Shown here: positions 1-13,000 of the stretch, in pieces
How positions within the stretch are numbered: the stretch's first letter is position 1
Layout: the number at the start of each line of letters is the position of its first letter
Assembly: GCF_048564905.1 (NCBI RefSeq)
Contig: NC_132995.1
Location: 9,436,501-9,500,500 of the forward strand
Direction: 5' to 3'
Length of the DNA: 64,000 nucleotides
Source of the DNA: Vicugna pacos
Lineage: Eukaryota > Chordata > Mammalia > Artiodactyla > Camelidae
Program-made: the position numbers and the translations under genes
Notes under the pieces: generated by a model
What the model saw: only the letters and a program-made list of their open reading frames with translations
What the model was told of the DNA's origin: nothing
The model's database searches: none

Positions 1-297
1 AGACCCAGGCCCATGAATGGGCCCCCGTGCTGGGGTCCCTGCTCGAGCCCTGGCCAGGCAAGGCCCTTCCCCTCTCTGGGCTTCATTTCCTCCTGTGCAA
101 ATTCACTGCCTTGGAATCCTTTTCTGAAGGAGGAAACTGCCATCCCCAGAGGGGAAAGGACTTGTCCAGGGTCCCTCCGCAAGGCTGTGATGCACTTTCC
201 AGAGAGCGACAGCCCTCTCCCACCAAGCCCGGTTGCCATGAACCCTCCCCACCCTCACGGGGTCCCCAACACCCACTCCTGCCTCCCAGCTCCACAC
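1..297. other. CEACAM19 intron 6 (partial)
   Basis: Old MIR-like pieces (for example the cctctctgggcttcatttcctc stretch near 75) and no exon that I can recognise. The last CEACAM19 exon is not here. Confidence 0.6.
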
Positions 298-351
298 CTG
301 ATAGTGGTGGCTCTCTGGCTCCAGTGGTGGGAGTTGGGGCAGCGGTGGCAG
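298..351 (-). CDS. CEACAM19: CEACAM19 exon 6 (proline-rich tail)
   Basis: A 54-nt phase-0 exon after the acceptor CCTTCACAG. It encodes LPPLPQLPPLEPESHHYQ, like the human tail segment with LPTPP..EPENHQYQ, and is followed by GTGTGG as donor. The final exon is not in the window. The weak donor means read-through to another end is possible. Confidence 0.72.
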
Positions 352-3300
352 CTGTGAAGGAAGAACACGTTGAGCCAGGCCCCGGGCACCCCGAACACCC
401 CCAACTTTTGCCCTTTGATGTAGGGACAGACCTGGATTCCAAATCCCCGCCACCCCTCCCTGACCGTGAGCCCTCTGAGTGAAGGGAATGAACCTTCTGC
501 ACCTCAGTGTTCTCCTTTGAGAAATGGGCATCACGGGGGTCTGTCCAGGGGCCGGACCATCACCCATTAACGAGCCTTCCTGTTGACACCTGTGGTTGTA
601 AGCTTGTAGTGTTAGGTTTTATGTCCCTTTTCTTATTGAATTCTTCTTTTTAATCAACCTTTCCCACCTGATTGTAAAGGGAATATTTGCTCAGTGTGGC
701 AAATATGGACACTTACAGGGGGAAAATAAAATCCACCCACCAGCCTACGCGCCCAAAGACACATGCTGTTTATGTCATGCTGTTTCCTTCCAGTCTCTTT
801 TGCTTATGATTTTTAAAATGGGGAGCAGCCGAGAGAGACAGACAAACAGACAGACAGACATAGAGAGAGAGAAAGAGAGAGAGAAGCAGTTCCCAAAATG
901 TGTGTGAAGCACCGCAGGGCACTGCAGCCAACTTGAAGGGGAGGCACCAGGTCGGAAGTAGGCTATTTAGGGGACAGGGGTGGGGGCTCACCATGGTGGC
1001 ATTCGTGGGCCTCGTGTCACTGAGAGGGGACACCAGGAGAACCGGAGTTGGCATCGCTTCATAGATGTTGTTGTCACCTGGAGCAGAAGACAAGGGGAGC
1101 AACGGCTGACAGGTGGCCCTCAGGTCCACGCTAGCTGCTGCTGCCATTTATTTACTCATTCAACTACCATTTGTGTTAAGCCCTTTTCTTGCCTGGCCTT
1201 ATGCTGGGGACACAGCAGTGACTGAGGCAGTGCTGGCCTTGTCCTCAGTCCAGTGGGGGAGACAGACCCATCCCCAGACAGGGATGATCCAGAATGGGCA
1301 GGGCTGGAGTGGGATGAGCCCATAGGACTCCTGGAGAGGAGACCAGGAGGGCTTCCTGGATGTGGGGACATCTGAGACTGGAAAGAGAAGTGAGAGTTAT
1401 TTAAAGGCACGAGAGCGTGCATACAGAGGCCTAGCAGTGAGAGAGCTGGCTGTATTTAAGGAACTATGTTCTGTCTGGATTTGGTATATATATTTCTTTG
1501 TACCAATTTGTTTTAAGGATAGAAACATTACATAGGACAGATGAAGCCAGGGAAGACAGTGGCGACCAGTTTATGCAGGGTCTGAAGAGCCACATTAAGG
1601 AGCCTGAACTTTGTCCTAAGGGTACTGGGGAGCCATAGAGGGTGTCTGAGCAGAGGAGGGACAGGGTCAGAGTTCTAAAAGGACCTTGCCCAGCAATAGG
1701 GTGGAGGTCAGCCTGGAGTTTGGGAGGAAAGCGAGGAGTTGAGTGTGGGGATCCGGGAGATGGAGCTTGGGTTGAGTTGTGACCTGTTGGTAGACAGGAG
1801 CCACTGGTGTGGCTCGGTGAGTGTGGCGGTGACTGGGGTTGGGAGTGCTGGGCACTGAGAAGAAGAGGAAAAGCAGGTTTGGGGTGAGCACTCATGCGCT
1901 CAGAATCTGTGGGCTGAGTCTGGGGGAGTCCCAGCGAGGGCTTGGTGGGGCAAATGATTGGAGGCCCCAAGTTGGGGACCACAAGGGGGTTTTGGGCTTG
2001 GTGCATGAAAGGGAGGGGGCTGTGAGGAGAGCCAGGTAGCGAGACCAGGACCTCTGTCTTACCAGCGTGATGATGGGAACCCACTTCCGGTTTCTCTGCG
2101 GCCGTCATCCTGGGGACATATGGAGGGAATGACATTAGGATAGAAAGATGCTCAGGTGGGTGGGGAGAGATTCAGAGAAGCTGGAAAGCCCATCAGGCCC
2201 CAGAGAGAGAGATGGTCCTTGCTTTACAATGAGCCAGGGCAAGACCTGCCCCCACCCTACCCTCTTCTCCCATAATCCCCAGCCACACAGTCCATCCTCA
2301 AGTTTCCCTGGCTGCCACCTTCTGCCAACAAGCAACGCTTCCCTAATGTCCCGGTTTACACAGACCACGTAAACATCCTGCTCCATCTACCTGTTTCATG
2401 ATTTCCTTAGTATTCTTCTTAAGATTGGCTCGTTTGAATACCCTTACTTAAAAGGTATACTTGACCTCATTACTGCAAATTTGTTAATTTGCTGCACACT
2501 GACCATGGGCTGGGCACTGTTGAAGGCCTTAGGAACACAGCTGGGAACAAAACTGACAAAGACCCCTGGCCTCTTGGGTCCCTTGAGAGGTGTATGAAGG
2601 AGGTTCTGGACAGAATTGAGCCCCTGAGCCAGCCATACCTGAAGCTTATGTTATATAGGACAAAACATTTTCTATTTTTTGATAAGCCAGTTTAAAGGTA
2701 GGGTCTCTGTCACTTGCAATCCAAAATTCCGTCTAATACAGGACAGGAAGATCCTGTTCCCCATAGTGGTTCTGAGATTTGATGAGATTTGATGAGTTGG
2801 ATGATGTGATTTGTGGAAGAAGAATCAATGGGATTTGCGGGGGAGGGAGGCAGAAGGGAAGGAGAGAGAGGCCTGGGGTTCCTGTACCTGTGGCTCTGGG
2901 CTCTCCAGCCTCTTGTCACCAGGAGATAGGCAATGCTGCCAACGCAGAGAGACCCGATGGCCAGAGAGCCAATGATGATGGCGGCCACGATCCCAGCACT
3001 CACTGGCAGGTTTGTAATGGGCAGCTCCTTATGCTTTTCTGAGGGATGAGAGAGAGAGAGAGAGGACTGTGTGATGTCTTGGGAGGGCCTCCCTGCCACC
3101 CTCCCCGCTGTATCAGTGACTGTTCACAGAGCACTGATGTGCAATCTCATCTTCCCAGCCCAGAGCTTTCTCCTGCTTTTCAGATCTGAGTTAGCCAACT
3201 GTCTGATTCCACCGCACGTGAAACTCAACATGTCCCAGCTGGAACACCTCGGCTTTCCTCACCTCAAAACCTCTGCTTCCCTAGGATTTTCTATCATCCT

Positions 3301-4018
3301 CAGCCCATCCAAAACCTACCTCCTGACACACTCCCTCACCCTACCAACCTGCTTTTTTTTTGCCTCAGTCGATGAGATCTCCATCTCTCCAGGAAAAGGA
3401 TGGGGTTCTGGACTGTGTTTTGTGGGGGACATAGGGGACTTAATTCATCGATGTGCCAGATTTGGGGCCAAGCCTACCTGACTTCTGGCCCCCACCACGA
3501 GGACCTCTAGCCTTTAATCTCAAGCTGGATGCTTGTTATATCCTAGTCCTTGGCAGCTAAGCTTGTAGACTCTGAGTTTGAAATGCTGGGGTTTAAGTCC
3601 CTGCTGCCTACAGGCTGTGTGATCTTGGGCAAATTACTCAACCTCTCTGTGCCTCTTCTCATCTGTGAAATGGGGATAATAAAAATACCTGACTTCCTCA
3701 CAAGGTTGTTGTGACAACTGGATGAGTTTACAACACACACACCCATGTACATACAAGCACACACAGAGTTCTCTCTATTATCCAAACAAAGTAGACTTGG
3801 TGCCATTTTACAGAAGAGGAAACTGAGGCACAGAGCAATGAACTAACCTTCCCGAGGGCTCGGTAAGGGCAGTGCTGGGATCACACCCAGGCCATGAGAG
3901 CTCCTAATGACTGCTGTGTGTGCCTGTGTCCTGAGAGCCCTTGAAGAGTGGGAATGAGCTATTTCAGAGCAGAGAGTGCAGTAAAGACTGTTATCTCCAA
4001 ATGGACTAGAGTCTTCAT

Positions 4019-4057
<39 letters not shown>

Positions 4058-7000
4058 ATCTCTCTAATCATAGTAATGAGTATTTTAAGTCAACCTTTAC
4101 CTATTTCATCCATCTCCCTAAACGTTTATATGTTCAAAGTATCCAAAACCCATTTTGAAATTTAATCTTGTCACTAGGAGGAAGGGCAGAGCTTATATCC
4201 AGACTTATCTGGTACGTGGGCATATTCAAAGTTGTCCCCACAGCCCAGGGAGGTGGTTAAATTAGGCTCATTCTGCAGATGTGCAAACCAAGGCCCAGAC
4301 GGGTTGCATTTGGGTGGAGAATGGAAGGTTGTCCCTCTTCCAGATACTATACTAGCAACTTCGGCAGCTTCTACTTAATTGAATCCCCACAACAGCAAAT
4401 GGAAATTCAGTGGCTTCTGTGAGCAGCTTAGGAGGAGGGGCAGGGCTGTGTCAGCTAACTCAGGGAGCCTCCTAGTCTCTGTCTACTCCCTCTCCCTTGT
4501 TGCCCAGTCTTCCTGCAACATGTGGAGCCTCTTCTCCCCAAATCTGCGTGTTCTGGCCCATGCTGCCCCGTATACCCACCCATCCCCATCACCCACGTCT
4601 CACTCCCTTACTCTCGGGGTTGCCTGGCCTTTCCCCATGTTGTTCGCTCTGTCTAGCTTGCTTTTCTCCCCACGCTATGTATAGCTCCTGCTCGTTCTTC
4701 TGTGCCTAGTTCCTTCTGGAAGCCTTCTCTGACAACCCTGGGCCAAGGAGACTTCTGATACAATTCTCCTTTATGGATTACTTAATTATGCAATTAGTTG
4801 ATTAGTGTTGCCAGAGTGGGCACGTGGGCGTCTCCTCAGTACCTACCTGCTCTGCGCGATTGAGCCCACCTCCAGTTCTGGGTGGGGCTCTTATTAGCCT
4901 ATTGCAATCTGTATAGCCCCACCCCTTGTCACAGTGATTGGATCAGAGATGGCGGCTATCCAGACCTAAGCCAATCAGAGCTCTGCATTCCTTTGGCCTT
5001 AGTGATTGGTTCAGATTGGTCCAATCAGAGTGAAGTGAAGGACTGTGGTTCAGTGTTATGGAAGAAGAGAGCCCTTGTTCTGGAAGCAGCCAAGAGGAGT
5101 TGTGAGGCCTGTGAACGTGAAGACTGGAGTCATTTTGCTACCACAAAGGCGGTATCCGTCTCCTTCCTTGGAAAGAAAACCCTGAGCTTTCGCTGGGCAG
5201 AAACCTGCCCCTAATTAAGACGTTTTCCAGCCTCCTTTGCAGTGTCATGCAGAGCACAGCTCATTCACACATGCCTTAACACTGTATTGACCGAAGCACA
5301 ATGCCGTGTTCAAACCTGGTGACCTTATTTTAACTTGATTACCTCTATAAAAACGCTATTTCCAAATAAGGGCCCATTCTGAGGTACTGGGGGCTAGGAC
5401 TCAACATATCTTTTTGAGGGGACTTAATTCAACATACAGCACCTCCTAAACCTGGCTCCCTGCCATCCTGGAGACTCTTTGAGCTGCTCAGATTCCTTTA
5501 ATTTGTTCCCTTTCTGCTTTAATCAGCCAGAAGCAGTTTCTGTTGCTGGAGCAGAAACCTTTCCTGATTCACATGATTTTTGCAGTTTGTTACATTTCCT
5601 GGCTTTTATTATAGACAGTGAGCTTGTAAAGATGGCATCTGTGAATCACTGTATTTTCCAACGTTGATTGCAATCGTATGCTCTTCTGTGATATGACTTC
5701 ACCATCCTGCTATCCAGCAGAAGGTCTAATCTCCCTCTCTCGCATCTGGGCCAACCTTAGTGATTCACTTGTAGTTGAAAGAATGCAGTGTCAGCGACAG
5801 TGTATGACTTCCAAGGAAGAAGCTATAGGGTTTCTGCATTGGTCTTTTGGAACATTTGCTCTCCACATGCTCTCCTCCATAAACCCTGAACCCAGCCACC
5901 ACGTTGTGAGGAAGCCCAAGCAGTCACGTTGGTGAGAATATGTCACGATAATCTGGTTGACAGCCCCAGCTGAGGTCCCAGCTGACAGCCAGCGCGAGCT
6001 GCCAGACATGTGAGTGAAGTCACATCTAGGTGATTCTAGCTTCCAGCATTTGAGCCAAGCTCAGCGTCTTGAAATGATTGTTGTTCTATACCACTGAGTT
6101 TGTTCCACAGCAAGAAGTAACTAGGACAGAGCTCTGCATTCTGTTTCTTCTTCTAAGACTGAGTTTTCTTTTGGCTTTTCTTTTCATCAGCCTCTGGGAC
6201 CATGTGCACTCAAGTTTTATGAGCAAAGAATCATCTGGGCCTTTTTCTTTGGAGCAAATTTATCCATGTTGGTCTTTGACTAGGTAAAATCACATCTAAA
6301 AAGTGTTTTGGACTGCTATATATAAAATAAACAACAAGGACTTACTGTATAGCACAGGGAACTATATTCAGTATCTTTTAATAACCTATAATTGGAAAGA
6401 ATCTGAAAGGAATATACATATGTATGTATGTATATACAACTGAATCACTTTGTTGTATACCTGAAACTAACACAATATTGTAAATCAACTCTACTTCAAT
6501 AAAAATAAATAAGTGAATAAATAAATCACTTCGAAAGACCAGTATACAAATGGACAGTGGCCAGATCATCTCTAAAAACAGGATTCTGACTCACAAGTTG
6601 CAGCAAGCTGCCTACAAAAACAGCCCTCTTATAAACAACCCAGGAAGCCAGCATGCTTTAAGTCAGACTCACAGGAAGCCAGATTGCCGTCTCTAGTGAC
6701 AATGCAGGAATAACTGCATTACAATAACTTCTGTAATAATCAGCTCCAAATAGCCAGGACTTGATTAAAAACTAACAGCCTCTCTAATTTCTGTCCCTGC
6801 TTCTAACTTAGGACCAACCAGAGAAAGCTAAACACGCACCCTGATCACCTAGGATATCCTGCTTCTAATTAGCTTGCTTTTAGCTTTTTCTCTGCCTCCA
6901 ACAAGGACACACCTGACACCTTCCCTGTTTTCCATTCTAAAGCTTTCTCACCCTTCTGCGTGCCTTTGAGTCTCTGCAAGAAGTAACGGCTGACTCCCCT

Positions 7001-10000
7001 GCTACAGCATGTTTTGAATTGATACACTTTGTTGTTCTTTGTTTACTTCTACAGCTTCAAAAGCAGCAGCTTCCCATGGACTTGTCAAACCAGCCCTGGT
7101 AAGGATCCCATAGTGGGCGGTGTTGTGGTTCTGCCCTTTTTACGGACATAAAAATAGAGGTTCTGAGAGGTTTGGCCATTTGACTAGAAGTCGTATTGTC
7201 ACCCACGCTCTGTAGCCCAGGTCCTAGGTGCAGAGGCTGTTTTTTTTAACCATCAGGCTAGTTGTGTTTTATCAACAGGGATGCCACAGAGGCCCTCAAC
7301 AAAACCAGACTGAACCGGCTAGATTCACGGTGGCTGGCTTTCCTTGCCTTGATTTATCTCTGTGTTTCCCTACCAGCCCTTGAGAGCTGAAGGACACTGG
7401 CCCAGATTTATACTGTGTTTGTTTCAAAGGCACTTAGTATTTGCAGCTGTGCTTTAAGAGATAGACAGTGGTCAACGGCTCAGAATCGCCTCTATCTTGA
7501 CCACAGGAACATGCCTCCGTAGATGAGACGCGATGGTGTCCCACAGTTACGTTGGCCTCATTACCACGCTAAGATCTCTGCCCCAGGTGGGGGGCGGGGC
7601 GGACTGCACCCTGCTAGGCGCAATTTGGGCCCTGGGCAAAGGAGCGTAGACTGCGCATGCCCGGCGGCTCCAGAAAGTCTCCTCCCCCTTCTAGAGCCCG
7701 GATGACCGTCTGCCTCCTAACCCTTAAAACCCCGTTACTCGCCTCCTTTCGGAGGGGAGGGGCTTTTAGAACATGAGCTCCCCTTCTCCATTCTCTGGCC
7801 TTCCTCAACCCTGTCTTGCTTGCATCAAATTCAGTTTCATCCTTGGCAGCGCGGACCTGCGCGGGAAAGGACTCCCAGGCCAAGCCAGGGGCGATGCGTG
7901 TGAGCTTGGGCCCTCAGGGTGGGCCTTGCGTCTGATTTCTTAACCGCAGTGCGGTGAGTACTTGACACCAGAGTTAGGCTTGGTGGCGAGGCAGAATCAA
8001 GTCCTAGTTAAGAGTGTGGGCTCTGGTTAAACGCCTCCGTCTGTTTGCCTCCATTTGTGACCCCGGGCGCTTCTTGTTTCTGTCAGCGTCTTTGTGACCC
8101 TGTGGCTGAAAGGCTCTGAAGGTCCAAAGAGTTTCTGCAGTTTTATGACCCCTGTTTCTCAGGCTGTGAGGGTTGTGGTAGGTTCTAGGCCACCAAGAAG
8201 GTAACAGCTTTTTTGCACCAATTCTGACTTTCAGGGGCCGACTCTCCAGGGAGCTTGGTGCTTCTTTCCTCTCACGTGTTTTAGTAGTGGCAGAGCTTTA
8301 AAACAGAGGCCTGGTGAGTGTTGCCAAAGGCAGACTGCCGTGGACCCCCTGGGCTGCCCGCACACACCCGTGAGAGGTGACACCAGGCAGAACACTGGTG
8401 GTGGCAGAGAATCTGAACTCAACAGATGCTGCTGAAATAAATGCTAGAGTCTAAGGAGTGTTGCCTCGAGTCCCAGCCCAGACTGAGGCAAGGAGAGGCT
8501 AGTAGGAAAGGCCAATGAGCTTGGTTTTTCTCTTTCTCTTCTTTCAGTAGAAGTATAGAAGATTTCATCAAGAAGAGGGAAAAAGCAAACTGTAATGGTA
8601 CAAAATGTTACTGCTTATAGAAGCTTCCAGCACATGAGGGTAAAAGGTCTCTTTTATGAAGTGTGGCAATAAATACTCTAGCGTCCCGACCAGAGAGCTA
8701 GGTAACAAGAGAAAAAAAAATGTGGGCTCTGGAGTCAAGCAGCCTGGGTTCAAGTCCAGCATCTGCTGCTCCGTAGATGGGTTACCTGGACAAGTTACTT
8801 AAACTGTGTCTCAGTTTTCCCATCTGTATAATGGGGATCATCGTGCCTTGGCAGGGAGGATGCAGCGGATAAATATGTGAGAAGCGCTCTGCACTTGGTG
8901 AGTTGAGGGGAGTTGGGTAATTTAACCACTGTGGGTGTCAGAGAGCCCGAAGGTTTTGAGGAGCCTTTGCAGGGTTGCTTGAAGGCCCCAAATCCTCATG
9001 ACTAGATTTACGGGACAACAGATACCAGCTGTAAATGACTGTGATCCCTGCACTGTGCTTTTGAGCCCAGTAACTGCTGCTTACTGGCTGTGGGACCTTG
9101 GACAACTGACTTCCCCTCTCTGAGCCTCAGTGTCCTCATCTGTAAAATGGGGGCAGCCACAGTACCTACAAGTCCAGGGCCTTTTCTTGTGTCTCTGTGA
9201 ATCATTGGCCTCTGGAGTCCTGCCAGAGACTCACTTTCTTCCGCTCCTTTTTAGTCACGCAGTGTCATGTGACCCAGGCTCCCTGATCAGAGGCATTCCT
9301 GTGAGCCTTGGCTTCTGACTTGCAGAAGTCAGAGACGCAGACACCATGTGGGGCCTTTGATGGTGAGGACAGAGCCAGCCCGCCCACCGGCATATAAACT
9401 TTACAAGGGAAGAGATCTTTGTACTTTCCGTCTGTAAACTCAGTGCCTGGCACACAGCAGGTATTCAATAGATGTTTGTTGATTGAAGGAATGAATGCAG
9501 TTTTTCAGGGCTACCCAGGCATGGTTTTTTGGCCCAAGGCTGATGTTGTGGGCAGTGGTTTGTCTGGCAGGAGCAGTTCCGGTGATCATACCTTGTTCCT
9601 GGTTCCCAGCCTCGTGGAGGTCCTGTTCCTTTTTTTTTCTTATGTCATCTTTTAAAAAAATTTTTATTTCTATTTATTTATTTATTTGTTTATTTTGTTG
9701 TTATTGTTTGGGGGGAGGTAATTAGGTTTTTATTTTTAGAGGAGGTACTGAAGATTGAACCCAGGACCGCATGCATGTTAAGCATTTGCTCTACCATTTG
9801 AGCTATACCCTCCCCCTACTTATTTTTTAATTAATTTTTAATTTTAATAGGTTTAAAAATTTTATAGTTGATTTACAATATTGTATTATTGTTATTATGG
9901 GTTATTACAGGCACTGAATATAGTTCCCTGGGCTGTACAGTAAATCCTTGTTGTTTATTTTATATGTAGCGGTGTGTATCTGTTAATCCCGAACCCCTAA

Positions 10001-13000
10001 CTTATCTCTCCCCTCCCCTTTCCCCTTTGGTAAGCATAAGTTTGTTTTCTATGTCTATGAGTCTATTTTGTAAATAAGTTGATTTTTAACATTTTTTTAG
10101 ACATTTATTAAACATCTTTCTGCCCATGCTAGCTGGGGTTGGCTTCTGTTACAGCCAAATTCCCTGATGATTAAAAGAGATCAAGTACGTGAGTTACCTG
10201 GGACGCAGGAAGTGCTGTCAGTCATTTCCAGTCCCCACCTAGGTCGGGGGCTAAATTTGGGGCACAGCTGCCTTTAAATATAAATCCCCTGGCACGAGGA
10301 CACTAGCAGCCAACCCCATCCCCAATTCCGTCTTTTCCTCTGCTCTTCCTTTTCCACTGAGCTGAACCGCCTTGCTTCCCTGCCTGCTGTGCTCAGCTCT
10401 CTGGAAGCCAAGGTTGTTCTAGCCCCTTTAGCTTGCTGATCTCCATGGGGACCTCTCAGTGCTTCCCTGGGAGTCCCCGTGGAAGAGGCAGGTGGCAAGG
10501 GACCAGGGCCATGGACTCGGACCCAGCTGGAGCCTTGGCCCCTCCCTTTCCCAGCGGCAGGCTGTTGGGCCCTCTCTGGGCTTCAGTTTATCCTCCTGTA
10601 AAATGGGGATCATCCCAAGGCTACCTTTTGTGGGGATGGAATCAGGTGAGGCTGGCAGAGCGCTTAGCTGGAAGTGCCTGATGTGTAGTAAGTGCTCCAT
10701 AGATGGGAGATGGCATCGAAAGTATTGTTCTAGTGGCTTAATGTGTGCTAAGCCCTGCTGTAGGCACCAGGGGAATAATGGTGAACAAAATGGTGATAAG
10801 TCTATATTGTGACTATTACCAGGGATGGCAGTTGCTGATTCCTTGCTCATCTTCCTAGCCCTTAACCCCAGCCCCAGCTCCCCATCTTGGTGGTGGTACT
10901 TGATCCTACCCCCCTCAGAAAAGGGGTAGACCCTTGACCCAAGAGGAAGCAAATCACAGGCCAGGCCAGGCCAACCAGCTTCTCTCTTCATCTCTCTCTC
11001 TCCAGCTCCCTTTCTTTCTATCTCTGCATTTTGGAAGAGGAGATTTAGAATATGCAAAGAAACCTGGGCTGGCACCCTGTTTAGTGTCCTGGTGGGACTC
11101 ACCAGTCATGGAGAGGAAGGTAGAGCCCATGAACAGAGATGATACCAGAGATGCTGCCCCCTGGAGGAAGAGGGAGCACTTGCTTTCCCGACAAAGCTTC
11201 CTTTCCCACCAGGGGCAGGGCTTCCCCACCATTCATTCATTCAACAGTGTGTCTGGCCCAGTTATAAGCTCCAAAGAGACAGCTGGGAACCCAGGCCTCC
11301 TAGAACTGACATCTCAGGGGCTACTTCGGGTTCTACTAGGCACCCCAACTCTGAGCCAGGTAGAGAGAGCTTATGTATTTACAACCTGAGCCTTGGTTCA
11401 AATCTGTCCTGCAGTGCTGGCCTCGTAGGATGCCCCCCTTCACTGTCCTGCCTCGGTCATGCTGGCCTCCTGCCAGCTCAGTTCATGAGCCCTACAGCTT
11501 CTTGCCACAGGCCCTTTGCACAGGCTTAGCCCTCTGCCCAAATATCTCCCAAAGCTCCTTCCCCTTCTACTTAGAACTGTTGTCATCATTCAAGCTTTGT
11601 TGAAGGATTACCTTTCCAGGCAACCTCCCTGATTGTGTTTGTGTGTGTGTGATTATGTAGCTAATATCTGTCTCCATCACTGGGCTATGAGTCCTGAGAG
11701 GGCAAGGCCAGGGCTGCCTTGGTCATCACTGTGTCTCTGACACTGCCCGATACAGGCTGGACACAGAGGAGACCTTGAGGAGGCAGCACTTGGAAAGTGC
11801 TGAAGGATGAGTGAATAAGCAATTTAGATTCTGCTGAGGCAGCTGTGGGCCTGATTCAGGAGGCCCTGCACGCGAATCCCAACTCTGTTGCTGATTTGAT
11901 GATTAGCTGCCTGATGTTTGAGAGGTGCCTTAAATTGTCTGAACCTCAGGTTCTTCCTGGATAAAACAGAGATTCAGGCTACACTGTGCCTCGTGGACAG
12001 GTTAGGCTGTGAATCAGATCACTCCCCTGCTTAAACCCTCTGGTGGATTCTTGTCAATCTCTCCACGGCCTATGAGCCTGGCCCCGTCTCCCTCTTAGAC
12101 CTCGCCTCCTAACACCCTACTTGCTCAATGTCTTATAGCCCTGTGTCCTTCTGTCTATGCTTTGAATGTACCAAGCTGGCCTTGGGGCCTTTGCACTTGC
12201 TGTTCCCTCTGCCAGGAACTCTGTACTCTGAAATCTACAGAGATCTTTTCCCTCCCTTTGCTCAAATGTCACTTCTTCAATGAGGCCCATCCCTGATCAC
12301 ATCTTCCTATTTAATTAAAAAAAAATTTAACTGGACAAGTCATAACCTTTCTGGGCCTCAGTTTCCTCATCTGTAAATTGGGTCTTATAATAATGCCCGC
12401 TTCACAGGGCTGCAATGATGATGAAATGACCCATTATATGTAAAACTGGCATGTAATAAGCCCTAAAGAGTGTTAGCTATCACTATTGTTGTTAAAGTCT
12501 CTGCTTGAAATGTGATCTTTTTGTTTGTTTTTTTGGGGGGGAGATAATTAGGTTCATGTATTTATTATTATTTTTTAATGGAGGTACTGGGGATTGAAGC
12601 CCGGACCTCATGCATGCTAAGCACGCACTCTGCCACCGAGCTGTACTCTCCCCTGCTGAAATTTGATCTTAAATTATTATTTACATGTTCATTCTGAGCA
12701 TCCCACATTGAGAGGAAGTGGTTAGGCTCCCAGATGCTGGCCTGGGGACTTCATGGGATTAAATGCCAGCTCTACTGCTTTGTGTGTCTCAGTTTCCCCA
12801 TCTGTAAAATGGACACAACAATGGTGCCCACCTCATGGAATTTTGTTTTGAAAGTTTTCATTCACTCATTTGTTTATTCAACATACATTAACTGAGAACC
12901 CATTATGTCCCACCTACTGTGGTAGACGGATGACAAAAGGATGAGTATGTTCTATTTCTGTCACTTTGAATAATTACTATTCTAGTGAGACAAGTTTGTA

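Noticed and set aside
1464-2135. 223-codon open frame overlapping CEACAM19 exon 4
   Set aside because: Only its first codons belong to the real exon. The rest runs through intron and old repeat.
7614-7883. 89-codon minus-strand open frame in the CpG-rich patch
   Set aside because: No similarity that I can recognise and no exon borders. GC-rich DNA readily gives open frames.
10428-11102. 224-codon open frame on the minus strand
   Set aside because: Lies over MIR and unique intron in CEACAM19 intron 2. Low-complexity composition, no domain and no convincing splice borders.
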